In this document: piece after piece, positions 9,195 through 18,536 of the stretch
Layout of the letters: the number at the start of each line of letters is the position of its first letter
How positions within the stretch are numbered: position 1 is the first letter of the stretch
NCBI GenBank assembly: GCA_021780495.1
Contig: JAJXYO010000030.1
Coordinates: 32,332-96,331, forward strand
DNA length: 64,000 nucleotides
From: Deltaproteobacteria bacterium
GTDB lineage: Bacteria > Desulfobacterota > Desulfuromonadia > Geobacterales > Pseudopelobacteraceae
Direction of reading: 5' to 3'
Notes under the pieces: generated by a model
The model's input: only the letters and a program-made list of their open reading frames with translations
Databases searched by the model: none
What the model was told of the DNA's origin: nothing
Program-made: the position numbers and the translations under genes

Positions 9195-10556
9195 TTATCC
9201 AAACGGCAACATGCCCTTGCCGAGTCCCCCCATACCCTTGAGGAGCCCTTTGGGCCCAAGTTTCTGCAATTGTTTTACGACTTTTTGTGCTTCGGTAAAG
9301 CGTTTAAGCAACTGGTTGATCTCGGGAACGGTTGTTCCGCTGCCCTTGGCAATGCGCAGGCGGCGGCTGCCGTTGATGATGCTGTGATTGGCACGTTCGC
9401 CCGGAGTCATGGAGCGGATAATGGCTTCAATCCGTTTCATCTCATTTTCGCTCGGTTGGGCGCCTTTCATCTGTTTCATCATCTTGCCCATGCCGGGAAT
9501 CATGCCCATGATCGATTCCATAGAGCCCATTTTTTTAATCTGCTGGAGTTGGGCGAGAAAGTCCTCCAGGTCAAACTGGCTCTTCTTAAGCTTTTGCTGC
9601 AGTCTGGCCGTCTCTTTTTCGTCGAAAACGGATTGGGCCTTTTCCACCAGGGTGAGCACGTCACCCATTCCCAGAATGCGAGAGACCAGGCGGTCAGGGT
9701 GGAAAACCTCAAGCGCATCCAGCTTCTCACCGAGGCCGACGAACTTGATCGGCTTGCCGGTGACTGCCTTGATTGAGAGCGCTGCGCCGCCCTTGGCATC
9801 GCCATCCAGTTTGGTCAGCACTACTCCGGTGATTTCAAGACGTTCGTTGAAGCCGGCAGCTACGTTGACCGCTTCCTGACCGGTCATGGCATCGGCCACA
9901 AACAGTATTTCCAGAGGTTGTGTGGCGGTTTTTATGTCCGCCAGTTCACTCATCAGGTAGTCGTCAATCTGGTGCCGTCCGGCAGTGTCAAGAATAACGG
10001 TGTCATACCCGTTCAGCTCGGCAAAGCGCATGGCTGCGATGCAGATATCGATCGGTTTTTGATCTGGTGAGGAGTTGAATACCTCAAGCCCAAGCTGTTT
10101 ACCGACTGTTTTTAGCTGTTCGATAGCAGCCGGACGGTATACATCGGCCGGTACCAGAAGTGGTCGTCTCTTCAGGCCCTTCAGATGCCGGCCAAGCTTG
10201 CCGCAGGTGGTTGTCTTGCCGGCTCCCTGCAAGCCGACCATCATAATGGCTACCGGCGGCTTTGCTGACAGGTTGAGAAGGTTGTCACTGCCGCCGCCCA
10301 TGACGGTAATCAGTTCATCGTGAACAATCCGGATAATCTGCTGGCCGGGTGAGAGGCTTTGCAGTACCTCAACGCCTATGGCTTTTGTCCGGACGCTTTC
10401 GACAAAATCTTTGACAACCTTGAAATTTACATCGGCCTCAAGCAGGGCAAGACGCACCTCGCGCAAGGCTTCTTTGATATTTTCTTCGGTCATTACTCCC
10501 TGTCCGCGGAGCTTTTTGAAGACCGATTCAAGTTTTTCAGAAAGGCTGTCAAACAT
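9195..10556 (-). CDS. ffh: Signal recognition particle protein Ffh (SRP54)
   Basis: Ffh binds signal sequences on ribosomes together with the SRP RNA and delivers them to FtsY at the membrane. The 453-residue product has an N domain (1-90), a GTPase domain with GLQGAGKTTTCGKL and LDTAGRH, TKLDGDAKGG, and a methionine-rich M domain at the end with GMIPGMGKMMKQMKG. Length is normal. It is the first gene of the operon that continues into rpsP and trmD; a promoter lies 120-150 bases upstream. Confidence 0.97.
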   Translation of the reverse strand: MFDSLSEKLESVFKKLRGQGVMTEENIKEALREVRLALLEADVNFKVVKDFVESVRTKAIGVEVLQSLSPGQQIIRIVHDELITVMGGGSDNLLNLSAKPPVAIMMVGLQGAGKTTTCGKLGRHLKGLKRRPLLVPADVYRPAAIEQLKTVGKQLGLEVFNSSPDQKPIDICIAAMRFAELNGYDTVILDTAGRHQIDDYLMSELADIKTATQPLEILFVADAMTGQEAVNVAAGFNERLEITGVVLTKLDGDAKGGAALSIKAVTGKPIKFVGLGEKLDALEVFHPDRLVSRILGMGDVLTLVEKAQSVFDEKETARLQQKLKKSQFDLEDFLAQLQQIKKMGSMESIMGMIPGMGKMMKQMKGAQPSENEMKRIEAIIRSMTPGERANHSIINGSRRLRIAKGSGTTVPEINQLLKRFTEAQKVVKQLQKLGPKGLLKGMGGLGKGMLPFG

Positions 10557-10678
10557 CGTGGATTACATCATCTCTGTGAGCGGGATATGTTAATCCCGAT
10601 AAACGGGATCTCTGCGTCCATGATGTTATATATTTATTCAGCGGGCAATAAATAAATCAGGCGCACTAAAAGGGGATC

Positions 10679-10708
10679 ACTATAAAGTACGGTAATGAAA
10701 ACTGTCAA
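10679..10708 (-). promoter_or_regulatory. Sigma-70-type promoter for the ffh operon
   Basis: On the minus strand, TTGACA (10708-10703) is followed after 18 bases by TATAGT (10684-10679), a near-consensus pair. It lies upstream of ffh in a 167-base gap that otherwise holds only short GGGAT repeats near 10576-10609. Confidence 0.7.
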
Positions 10709-10723
10709 GAACTATTTGGATTA

Positions 10724-11302
10724 CTAGAGCTTTATCACCTGCCCGGCCGTCAGCAGGCTCTCAACAGTGACAAGCATGTTGGTTGTTGCTCCGACCCGAA
10801 GTTTATCCTTGAGTTTAAAAAAGTCCAGGCACACACCGCACGAAAAAATTTCTGTACCCATTCCCTGTAGCTTTTCCAGGGCCTCCTCTACATCAGACCC
10901 TTCGCAGGTCAGAAAAATTCCTGTGTTGAGAAAAAGAATGCGCGACGGCATTTCGCTGGTTTCGAGAAGCGTATGAATAAAGTTCTTCATCAACAATCGG
11001 CCGAGTTCTTCCGGTCCGTCTCCCAGACGGTCGGACGTTATCAACAGTATGCGGCTGCCGGCTGAGGATGGGAACGAAGTGTGGGCGGTTTTAGCGGCGC
11101 TGCCGCAGATAGTAAGCACCCAATCGGATTCTTCCCGATGTTCGGTGACCTGGTAGCCGCGATTGCGTGAAAAGCGGGCTACATTTTCACGGGCGGCGCC
11201 ATCATCCACGATAACCCGGATCTCGCTCTGCTCTTCCAGCGCTCTTTTCACGTTGAGTACTGGCGCCGGGCAGGTCAGATTTCTACAGTCAATTGTCTTC
11301 AT
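10724..11302 (-). CDS. yedF: Selenium-metabolism sulfurtransferase-like protein YedF
   Basis: The 192-residue product has an N-terminal TusA/SirA-like domain with the CPxP motif (NLTCPAPVLNVKRAL) and a C-terminal DsrE-like domain (GRLLMKNFIHTLLE, FLNTGIFLTCEGSDV, CGVCLDFF). This two-domain type is the YedF family that travels with selenium metabolism genes in known genomes. A direct role in selenium transfer is proposed but not proven. The ATG at 11302 overlaps the stop of the DUF3343 gene by four bases (ATGA), so the two form an operon. Confidence 0.88.
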   Translation of the reverse strand: MKTIDCRNLTCPAPVLNVKRALEEQSEIRVIVDDGAARENVARFSRNRGYQVTEHREESDWVLTICGSAAKTAHTSFPSSAGSRILLITSDRLGDGPEELGRLLMKNFIHTLLETSEMPSRILFLNTGIFLTCEGSDVEEALEKLQGMGTEIFSCGVCLDFFKLKDKLRVGATTNMLVTVESLLTAGQVIKL

Positions 11303-11577
11303 GGTATCGAGTCTCCGCAAAGATCCTGTTCATTATGATATCGGCCTTCACTAAACCGGTTGACGAATGCCGGTAGTAGTTGTTCCTCGGCCAGCACTTT
11401 CATGACTTCGTCCCTGATCTCCGGAGCAATGCGCAGCGCCAGGCCGCAGTCCGTCATCAGCTGCCGGGGAGCGGGGATGAGCAGGATTGAAAGCCCACGA
11501 GACTTGAGGATGTTTTCGGCTTTCATCACCCGGTGGGCGGAATTGAATACGGCGAGGTAATCACCTTCCTTAATCAT
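11299..11577 (-). CDS. DUF3343 domain protein
   Basis: This 92-residue protein has the DUF3343 features YLAVFNSAHRVMKAENILK, then IPAPRQLMTDCGLALRI. The conserved Cys sits in the middle. The family usually lies beside yedF or selenium-utilisation genes, as here, and its role is unknown. I chose the ATG at 11577 because GGAG lies nine bases upstream; the frame is open to 11676, which would overlap the start region of the divergent neighbour. Confidence 0.8.
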   Translation of the reverse strand: MIKEGDYLAVFNSAHRVMKAENILKSRGLSILLIPAPRQLMTDCGLALRIAPEIRDEVMKVLAEEQLLPAFVNRFSEGRYHNEQDLCGDSIP

Positions 11578-11670
11578 GAGTCTGTTCTCCATAGATATGA
11601 TGGCCTGTAACTTCAGATGCGGATTGACAAATGGTATGCGACTTTCTACTATGCCCAAAAGGAGTAAGCT

Positions 11671-11919
11671 ATGCAAGCGACGATCGCGGTTGTTGGACTC
11701 ATTATTCTAGCTTTTATTATCAGTGTTCCCTGCGGTTATCTGCGACAGAACTATAAAAAATATTCTTTCATGTGGTTTCTTTTGATTCACCTTCCGATTC
11801 CGTTCATCGTGCTCACACGTGTCAAGGCCGGCATAGGATGGCAATTTATTCCATTCACGCTGGGAGGGTCAGTCGCCGGACAGATCGTAGGCGGCATGGT
11901 CAGTCGCCGGAGAAGGTAG
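11671..11919 (+). CDS. Small membrane protein, function unknown
   Basis: The 82-residue product has two or three predicted membrane segments: VVGLIILAFIISVPCGYL near the start, FMWFLLIHLPIPFIVLT, and a weaker one around FTLGGSVAGQIVGG, with a basic end (SRRRR). An AAAAGGAG binding site precedes the ATG. It is followed by a DUF721 gene one base after its stop, so the two are likely cotranscribed. I recognise no family. Confidence 0.75.
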   Translation: MQATIAVVGLIILAFIISVPCGYLRQNYKKYSFMWFLLIHLPIPFIVLTRVKAGIGWQFIPFTLGGSVAGQIVGGMVSRRRR

Positions 11920-11920
11920 C

Positions 11921-12409
11921 ATGGCAAAACGACCCAGAATGCGTTTCCCGTTGCCGCTCTGTGATGTGGTGCGCGTCGAGTTGACGGCCTTAGGGTTGGC
12001 GGAGCGCTTGAGAGAAGCAGAAATCTGGCGGCTGTGGCCCGAAATTGTTGGAAAGGCCATTGCTGTCAGGGCAATGCCCGTGCGTATCATTAAAGGTACG
12101 CTCACCGTTGCCGTGTCCAGTGGCCCGTGGAAGCAGGAGCTTACGTTTCTCAAGGGGATGATGATAGAAAAGCTCAATGAACGTCTGGGCGCTGCGGTAG
12201 TCAGAGAGATCGTACTCAGATCAGGACAGGTCAACAGTGATGTCCTGATGCCGCTGACGCCTCCTGAGGAAGCGCCACGCAAAAAACGACTAACCGCCCG
12301 TCAATTGTCCTGCATTGACGAACAGTCAGCCGCTATTTCCGACCTGGAAACCCGTGAAGCCTTTGTTGCATTGATGAAGGCCAGTTTTGAACGTACCGGC
12401 CCCTCCTGA
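11921..12409 (+). CDS. DUF721 (DciA-like) protein
   Basis: The 162-residue product has a DUF721 core: LRLWPEIVGKAIAV, then a strand pattern GTLTVAVSSGPWKQELTFL and KLNERLGAAVVREI. Members of this family include DciA, which helps load the replicative helicase DnaB in many bacteria that lack DnaC. Whether this copy does so is inference. The C-terminal 50 residues are charged and not part of the domain. Confidence 0.8.
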   Translation: MAKRPRMRFPLPLCDVVRVELTALGLAERLREAEIWRLWPEIVGKAIAVRAMPVRIIKGTLTVAVSSGPWKQELTFLKGMMIEKLNERLGAAVVREIVLRSGQVNSDVLMPLTPPEEAPRKKRLTARQLSCIDEQSAAISDLETREAFVALMKASFERTGPS

Positions 12410-12425
12410 GCATATCTCCCCGTGG

Positions 12426-12695
12426 TTATTTCTTATGGCAGTCCCTGCAGGCAGCCGGCCCCGCTCTCCTGATGGCATGACACGTTCTGCACAGCCGATG
12501 TGCGGCGTCTTTGCTGAATCCTTCAATCTTGCCAGGCCCCGCTTTTCTGTGACATTGCTTGCAATCGCTTTTAAGATACGTTTGGTGTGCCCGGTGAGGG
12601 AATGTGACACCATTTTTAAATTTGAGAATCTCCGGGCCGTTATCTGCAAATGAGGATACTGCTATAAGTAGTATTACAGGAACTAGCCATTTCAC
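12426..12695 (-). CDS. Small triheme cytochrome c (c7-like)
   Basis: The 89-residue product has a signal peptide (MKWLVPVILLIAVSSFA) and three CxxCH haem sites: CKQCH, CRTCH and CRDCH. Extra histidines (FPHRAH) can serve as distal ligands. This is the layout of small periplasmic cytochrome c7 proteins, which carry electrons in Geobacter. The spacing differs from the canonical PpcA pattern, so I only assign it as c7-like. It is convergent with the DUF721 gene. Confidence 0.88.
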   Translation of the reverse strand: MKWLVPVILLIAVSSFADNGPEILKFKNGVTFPHRAHQTYLKSDCKQCHRKAGPGKIEGFSKDAAHRLCRTCHAIRRAGPAACRDCHKK

Positions 12696-12844
12696 GTTGT
12701 ATCTCCTCTGGAAGCTGGAATAAGTCCGCTATATGCATAGGCTGATTGTTAAAAGCTTATTACCACCACATCGAAAGCACGTGCTGTGCCAACTGTGATC
12801 GGCAGTGCAGTTGTTTTTCCGTCTACCGGTTTCGTGACGGCATG

Positions 12845-13918
12845 TTATTCGCTCTCGAACATGACCTTGCGTTCGAAATCCATAGAGTGAGTCAAGCGTT
12901 TGGCATCCTCAATCGTGATTTTATCCTGTTTGTAAAGTTCCAGCAGGTGCATGTCAAGGGTCTGCATGTGATACTGGCTGGCCCCGTTTTCGATATGCTT
13001 TTCAATTTCATCCAGGCGTCCTTCGCGGATGCAAGCCTGGATGGTAGTAGTGGCGCGCATGATCTCGACTACCGGCAGGATGTTCTCACCGCTTCTATCC
13101 TTGATGAGTCGCAGGGAAACTGTTGCCACGAGGATGTCCGCGAGTCGTTGTCTGATGATTTCCTGAGCTTCGGGAGGGAAGTGGCCAATAATGCGGTTGA
13201 TTGTTGAAACGGCTCCGTTGGTATGCAGGGAAGAGAATACCAAATGCCCGGTTTCAGCGGCCTTTATGCAGGCGTCAATGGTCTCCTTGTCGCGCATTTC
13301 ACCAACCATGATAACGTCCGGATCCATTCTCAGAGCAGCTTTGAGGGCGGCACTGAAACTGTCGGTGTCTATGCCCACTTCTCGCTGAATGACGCAACTT
13401 TTTTGCGAGCTGAAGATAAACTCGATAGGGTCTTCGATGGTGATGATATTGTAACTATGGTTCTCATTCAGGTATCTCAACATTGAGGCAAGGGTCGTGG
13501 ATTTTCCATTGCCGGTTGGGCCGGTAACGAGGATCAGTCCGTTGGGAGCTTCCGCGATATCGGTCAGAACCGAAGGGATATTAAGTTCCTGAAACGTGCC
13601 AATATGCGGCGGGATGACCCGCATGACAATACCATAGTGTCCCTTCTGGCGGAAGATACTGACCCGAAAGCGACCGCCACTGGTCAAGGCGTAGGAAGCG
13701 TCAGACTCCTTCAGATCGTGGCTCAGCCGGCGCCCGTTATGTTCCAGCACCTCGGCAGCGATCAGTTCGGTGTCAGCCGCAGTCAGGTTAGGCATCTTGG
13801 CCCGGATAAGTTGGCCCTTGCCCCTGAAAAAAGGAGGATTATCCACTTCAAAATGGATGTCCGAAACCTGTTTTTGGAAGGCGATATCCAGAATCTGATG
13901 CAATACGTTTATGTCCAT
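12845..13918 (-). CDS. PilT-family twitching-type ATPase
   Basis: PilT-like ATPases power pilus retraction or related processes. The 357-residue product has the N-terminal PilT segment ASDIHFEVDNPP, Walker A GPTGNGKSTTLASM, the Asp box motif ITIEDPIEF, Walker B region DPDVIMVGEMRD, and the His box SSLHTNGAVSTINRI. The usual TGS is TGN here, a small variation in the Walker A loop. It follows a DUF4388 gene with a 36-base gap on the same strand. No pilus genes are adjacent. Confidence 0.9.
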   Translation of the reverse strand: MDINVLHQILDIAFQKQVSDIHFEVDNPPFFRGKGQLIRAKMPNLTAADTELIAAEVLEHNGRRLSHDLKESDASYALTSGGRFRVSIFRQKGHYGIVMRVIPPHIGTFQELNIPSVLTDIAEAPNGLILVTGPTGNGKSTTLASMLRYLNENHSYNIITIEDPIEFIFSSQKSCVIQREVGIDTDSFSAALKAALRMDPDVIMVGEMRDKETIDACIKAAETGHLVFSSLHTNGAVSTINRIIGHFPPEAQEIIRQRLADILVATVSLRLIKDRSGENILPVVEIMRATTTIQACIREGRLDEIEKHIENGASQYHMQTLDMHLLELYKQDKITIEDAKRLTHSMDFERKVMFESE

Positions 13919-13954
13919 AACGATCCTTTCGGTGCTGAAACATTGACGCTCATA

Positions 13955-15745
13955 CTAGGGACGCTGGGTCAATTTATCAAACTTTTTTCGGTACAGTGAA
14001 TTATCCAGGACGAGACCGGCGTAGCGCGAGACTACTTCCAGGTATTCCGTCAGGACCGGCGTTGGCGGCGTGTGGCCGAAATCAGCATAGATCAGGGCGA
14101 GGACGTTTCCTGACATTATGAGTGGTAAAAGGAGGATTTTTGGGCTGTGAGGCGGGCCGATCGTGCTGTAGAGGTGTGTTTTCAGAATTTCATCGGTACA
14201 GAGTCCGAAATACATGCGCCTTTTTTCGACGGTATCCTGGAAAACCGATTTCTGTCCAAGCGGGATCTTGAACATCAAGGGGCCGGTTGCCCCCGAGCTC
14301 TTGCCGGCATTGATGCCGATCCCCTTTTCGGCAATCAGGTCCGTTGCCACGGCAACAAAAGTTATGCTCCGTTCGAACAGGCTGGAAGTATACAGTAAAA
14401 GTTCCAACGCCACCTCGGGTGGTTCTCTGAGCATGCCGATGGCGATGATGCTTTCCTTTAGTTTGCGGGCAGCCTGCCGGTCCGCTTGGGTGAACGATTT
14501 CTCGATAACAAAGCTGAACGAACGTAAAAAACCGACCATGTCAGCCACAAAGGAATCGGTACTGTTTTGCAGACAGGGGCGGGGGAAGACGCTCTCTGTC
14601 CCCTCCTCCAGCACATGAACAGGTAGGACCCGGTCATCCCGTGACGTGCTCAATTGAAGGATGGAAATCCGGGGGTATTTTTCCCGCTTTTGTTGAAGTA
14701 ATGATACTACGGATTCGTGTGTGGAGCCGTTTCCTATGAAGGCCGGGTCGTCGAGTATCAGCAGCGGCAGTAGGTCCCGCGAAAATGACTGCTCGATGAT
14801 CAGATCGAGGTTGCCGGCCTCATCGGTCGTGAATACGATGTAACCCTTTTGTCTGCAGACGGTTCTGATAGTGTGCTTCATGAATGGGTCACGGCTCATT
14901 ACGATCACTGCGATTGTCAACCTGCCTGCAGCGCCTGATGTTTCAGCCGGTGAAGGCGATGTGGAAATCCGGGTTAGAAGAGAGCACAGTTTTTCCTGGG
15001 CGTCCGGGGGCAGTTTGCCCAGTTCAGCCGCTATAATTGCACGATGTTCTTCTGCGTCATCGAGATCCTTGAGCCCGATAAATACGTCCGGAATCTTTTT
15101 TGTGAGGCTGTCGAGGGCATCCAGGCCCAACAGGCCGGCAGTGACGGGTTGGCCGGCGTTGCCGCTCGCCAGTGTGTCTGTGCCGGTTGCTTCGGCCGAC
15201 GAAAAAAAGATCTCCCCAAGGGTGCCGTCCCGCATTTTCTCATCGTAAATGCGGAGCGCATCCATCAGGATCGCCTGCGCATTCATAAGTATTTCCTGTT
15301 TCAGGGTTTCAGGGAAATAGCGGTACTCGTCACATGTGACGACGTTGTCCACATCCAGCGAGAAGGTGCCGCTGCTCCAGGTGAGAACTTCGACAATAGT
15401 CATCTCTATCAGACATTCCAAGCCGCTATAGGCATCGTCGGGGCTGATGGCGCCCTGCTCGATCAGGGTTGCTATCAGCGGTTTGCGGGCTGTGCCGGAT
15501 TGTCGTTGTTCGATGAGAGCCTGATCCAGGCAGCTGTGGGTAATAAAGTTCTTTTCAACCAGGATCTGTCCGATGCGGACACTGTTGTTGAGGTGATTTG
15601 CGCTGGCGAAATAACCATCGCTGAAGACCAGGTGGCTCTCGCCCTTGTTGCTTTTAATGCTGAGGGTGCCGGATTTTCTGGTGGAGTGTATCAGTTGAAT
15701 AACATCAACGATCGGCAGGTGTGCCAGGTCTCCGGTGAAGGACAT
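13955..15745 (-). CDS. DUF4388 (PATAN-like) regulatory protein with C-terminal GAF-like domain
   Basis: This 596-residue protein starts with a DUF4388 domain (MSFTGDLAHLPIVDVIQLIHSTRKSGTL pattern in residues 1-30). A segment at about 50-90 (IRIGQILVEKNFI, CLDQALIEQRQ) resembles half of an MshEN repeat. A receiver-like stretch near 280-380 has LTIAVIVMSRDPF and LLPLLILDDPAF. The last 170 residues look GAF-like (SLFERSITFVAVATDLI, ILLLPLIMSGNVLALIYADF). It precedes the PilT-like gene, so it may regulate that ATPase; this is inference. Confidence 0.75.
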   Translation of the reverse strand: MSFTGDLAHLPIVDVIQLIHSTRKSGTLSIKSNKGESHLVFSDGYFASANHLNNSVRIGQILVEKNFITHSCLDQALIEQRQSGTARKPLIATLIEQGAISPDDAYSGLECLIEMTIVEVLTWSSGTFSLDVDNVVTCDEYRYFPETLKQEILMNAQAILMDALRIYDEKMRDGTLGEIFFSSAEATGTDTLASGNAGQPVTAGLLGLDALDSLTKKIPDVFIGLKDLDDAEEHRAIIAAELGKLPPDAQEKLCSLLTRISTSPSPAETSGAAGRLTIAVIVMSRDPFMKHTIRTVCRQKGYIVFTTDEAGNLDLIIEQSFSRDLLPLLILDDPAFIGNGSTHESVVSLLQQKREKYPRISILQLSTSRDDRVLPVHVLEEGTESVFPRPCLQNSTDSFVADMVGFLRSFSFVIEKSFTQADRQAARKLKESIIAIGMLREPPEVALELLLYTSSLFERSITFVAVATDLIAEKGIGINAGKSSGATGPLMFKIPLGQKSVFQDTVEKRRMYFGLCTDEILKTHLYSTIGPPHSPKILLLPLIMSGNVLALIYADFGHTPPTPVLTEYLEVVSRYAGLVLDNSLYRKKFDKLTQRP

Positions 15746-15790
15746 GTGAAGTTATCCTTTCATTGCAGGGTGTGATGACTGTGAGATGAT

Positions 15791-17470
15791 CTATGCCCGT
15801 GTCAGCTGCCGGTATTTGAGGCGATGGGGCTGTTCGGCCGCTGCTCCCAGGCGTCGCTTGCGGTCATCCTCATACTCCGAATAGTTGCCGTCAAAATAAA
15901 CCACGCTGGAATCCCCTTCGAATGCCAGGATGTGGGTGGCAATGCGATCCAGGAACCAGCGGTCGTGGCTGATGACCACGGCACAGCCGGCGAAGTTTTC
16001 CAGTGCTTCTTCCAGAGCCCGCATGGTGTTTACATCCAGGTCATTGGTGGGCTCATCCAGCAGCAGCACGTTGGCCCCATCTTTCAGCATCCTGGCCAGA
16101 TGAACCCGGTTGCGCTCGCCCCCCGAAAGCATGCCGATTTTCTTCTGTTGATCCGAACCTGAGAAGTTGAAACGGGATACATAGGCCCGCGAGTTGACAG
16201 CGATCTTGCCGAGCTGGATCTGCTCATCACCACCGGAAATAGCCTCCCAGATGGTCTGTTCCTGTTTGAGCGCATCGCGGGATTGGTCCATATAGCCCAG
16301 CTTGACCGTCTCCCCGATACGGATGGCACCGGTATCCGGTTGTTCCTGTGCGGTAATCAGACGGAAGAGGGTGGTCTTGCCGGCGCCGTTGGCACCGATC
16401 ACCCCAACGATTCCACCGGGCGGCAGGTTGAAGGTCAGACCTTCGTACAGCAACCGGTCACCGTAGGCCTTGGAGACATCGCTGAACTCGACCACGATGT
16501 CGCCCAGGCGTGGTCCGGGCGGAATGTAGATCTCCAGATCTTTGGCATGTTTCTCACTCTCCTGGGTCAGCAGCTGTTCGTAGGAACTGATACGGGCCTT
16601 GCCCTTGGCGTGGCGCCCCTTGGGTGACATCCTGATCCACTCCAGTTCGCGCTGCAGGGTTTTCTGGCGCTCGCTGGCAGTCTTTTCCTCCACTGCCAAG
16701 CGCCCCTGTTTCTGTTCCAGCCAGGATGAATAATTGCCTTTCCAGGGTATGCCTTCACCCCGGTCCAGTTCCAGGATCCAGCCGGCCACGTTGTCCAGGA
16801 AGTAGCGGTCATGAGTCACGGCGATGACCGTACCGGGGTAAGCGTGCAGGTGGTGTTCCAGCCAGGCTACCGATTCTGCATCCAGATGGTTGGTCGGTTC
16901 GTCCAAAAGCAGGATGTCCGGTTTCTTCAGCAGCAGGCGGCAGAGCGCCACCCGGCGTTTTTCACCGCCGGACAGAACCTGCACCAACGAATCGCCGGGG
17001 GGGCATCGCAGGGCATCCATAGCCATCTCCAGACGGCTGTCGAGATCCCAGGCGTCCAGATGGTCGAGTTTTTCCTGCAGTGTTGCCTGACGCTCGCACA
17101 GTTTCTCAAAATCGGCATCCGGCTCGGAGAATTTATCGGTGATGGCGTTAAACTCGGCCAGTAGGTCGACAGTCTCCTGAACACCTTCCTCCACGATCTG
17201 ACGAACGGTTTTGTTCTCGGTCAGTTGCGGCTCCTGCTCCAGATAGCCAACCGTGTAGCCCTGGGAGAGTACGGCCTGGCCGTTAAAATCCTTGTCCACA
17301 CCGGCCATGATCCTGAGCAGCGATGACTTGCCAGAGCCGTTCAGGCCCAGTACCCCGATCTTGGCGCCATAAAAATAGGAAAGAGATATGTCCTTGATAA
17401 CCGGTTTTTTGTCGTAAAATTTGCTGACCCGCATCATGGAATAGATGATCTTGTTGGGTTCAATTGCCAC
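15791..17470 (-). CDS. ettA: ABC-F protein EttA (energy-dependent translational throttle)
   Basis: EttA binds the ribosomal E site and gates entry into elongation depending on the ATP/ADP ratio. The 559-residue product has two ABC domains: Walker [13 protein letters not shown] and [12 protein letters not shown], signatures LSGGEKRR and LSGGERNR, and Walker [12 protein letters not shown] and [11 protein letters not shown]. The linker and the arm insertion are present, and there are no membrane segments. Length and the N-terminal [14 protein letters not shown] match EttA rather than other ABC-F types. Confidence 0.94.
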   Translation of the reverse strand: MAIEPNKIIYSMMRVSKFYDKKPVIKDISLSYFYGAKIGVLGLNGSGKSSLLRIMAGVDKDFNGQAVLSQGYTVGYLEQEPQLTENKTVRQIVEEGVQETVDLLAEFNAITDKFSEPDADFEKLCERQATLQEKLDHLDAWDLDSRLEMAMDALRCPPGDSLVQVLSGGEKRRVALCRLLLKKPDILLLDEPTNHLDAESVAWLEHHLHAYPGTVIAVTHDRYFLDNVAGWILELDRGEGIPWKGNYSSWLEQKQGRLAVEEKTASERQKTLQRELEWIRMSPKGRHAKGKARISSYEQLLTQESEKHAKDLEIYIPPGPRLGDIVVEFSDVSKAYGDRLLYEGLTFNLPPGGIVGVIGANGAGKTTLFRLITAQEQPDTGAIRIGETVKLGYMDQSRDALKQEQTIWEAISGGDEQIQLGKIAVNSRAYVSRFNFSGSDQQKKIGMLSGGERNRVHLARMLKDGANVLLLDEPTNDLDVNTMRALEEALENFAGCAVVISHDRWFLDRIATHILAFEGDSSVVYFDGNYSEYEDDRKRRLGAAAEQPHRLKYRQLTRA

Positions 17471-17560
17471 GCCGAAACCTCCTGCAATAAGATGCCTTCA
17501 TTTTTACACGCCCACAGCCGGAACTGTCAATCGCTTTGGCGAACGGGTAACCGCATTTGC

Positions 17561-17588
17561 TTGACAAAAAGGACTAATAAGGTATTAT
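17561..17588 (+). promoter_or_regulatory. Sigma-70-type promoter for the ferritin-like gene
   Basis: TTGACA (17561-17566) is followed after 16 bases by TATTAT (17583-17588). It sits about 55 bases before the ATG of the ferritin-like gene. Confidence 0.65.
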
Positions 17589-17647
17589 TTGACTGTGCGT
17601 TGCATAAAGAGTGATGAATAAATGACAGTGTATGAAAGGGGATGACT

Positions 17648-18139
17648 ATGGGTATCGACGTCCAGGAAGCCATCAAGCGCTCCATGCAAACTGAGAAAAA
17701 CGCCATGAATTTCTATCAATTGGGATCTCAACGGATGAAAGACCCTGACGCCCGGCGAATCTTCGAGACACTGGCGCGTGAAGAACGGGAGCATGCCGGA
17801 CATTTTTACAGGGTGTATCGTGGGACAGATATCCCGTCGTTGGAGGGTTTTTTGGATATACCGGCCGACAACGAGTCCAGCTGGATCAGCTCCCTGAGTA
17901 AAATTATCGCTGCTGATTTCAGTGAACAAAAGGCCTTGGAACTGGCCATGGAGAAAGAACAGAACCTGGAGATTGCTCTGCGCGAGTCCGCGGCGAAGGT
18001 TGCCGATGAAGACGTGCGTACGGTGTACGAGTGGAATGCCCATGAGACGCACAACCACTATCTGCTGATTGCGGCCGAATACTCACGTATCATGGGGATG
18101 GTGGATGAGACGGACATGGATATTTTTGTAAGAGAATAG
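17648..18139 (+). CDS. Ferritin-like (rubrerythrin-type) diiron protein
   Basis: The 163-residue product has a four-helix ferritin-like fold with iron-ligand motifs. The first half holds SMQTEKNAMNFY and LAREEREHAGHF (ExxH), and the second half holds LAMEKEQNLEIAL and WNAHETHNHYLLI. This is the pattern of rubrerythrin-like diiron domains, which reduce peroxide or handle iron. The rubredoxin domain of true rubrerythrin is missing. AGGGGA upstream favours the ATG at 17648 over the one at 17642. The gene has its own promoter and terminator. Confidence 0.85.
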   Translation: MGIDVQEAIKRSMQTEKNAMNFYQLGSQRMKDPDARRIFETLAREEREHAGHFYRVYRGTDIPSLEGFLDIPADNESSWISSLSKIIAADFSEQKALELAMEKEQNLEIALRESAAKVADEDVRTVYEWNAHETHNHYLLIAAEYSRIMGMVDETDMDIFVRE

Positions 18140-18170
18140 TTACCTCAGCCGCGCCTACTGCCACTGATCA

Positions 18171-18206
18171 GGCCCATTCCCACGAGTGAGAATGGGCCTT
18201 TCTTCT
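18171..18206 (+). terminator. Rho-independent terminator after the ferritin-like gene
   Basis: A 9-bp stem (GGCCCATTC with GAATGGGCC) closes a 10-base loop and is followed by TTTCTTCT. It lies 31 bases after the stop at 18139. Confidence 0.85.
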
Positions 18207-18290
18207 GTAATAGCTTTAACATCACCCCTCGTATGTGCTATATGGTTGAGGCCTGTCAACAAATATTCTGTCCCGTAAAGCGGACTGTTG

Positions 18291-18467
18291 GTTACGTTGG
18301 CGGGTGCGATTGCCGGTCTGGGCGAGGTGGTCGCTGTACTGCGCAAAAGGAACGTTAATCTGCCGATCGGCGGGTTACAGCCACCTCATGTGCTGATGGC
18401 GGGATCTAGCCTGATTCTCTTTATGGCAGGCATACGGCACGCTACCTGTCAAAAAATCTCAATTTAG
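18291..18467 (+). pseudogene. Possible remnant of a membrane protein (C-terminal 58 codons)
   Basis: The gap 18207-18536 contains an open stretch ending at a TAG at 18467 with no ATG start; a stop lies 15 bases before it. The translation has two hydrophobic segments (LAGAIAGLGEVVAVL and HVLMAGSSLILFMAGI) and reads like the end of a membrane protein. No family is recognised. It may be a decayed gene or chance. I see no other gene in the gap. Confidence 0.3.
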
Positions 18468-18536
18468 CGGCGTGCGAGCCGATAAAGAACATATGTGCGG
18501 GTAATAGCGGCTAGGAACCGTTGTGGGGAGCGAGGT

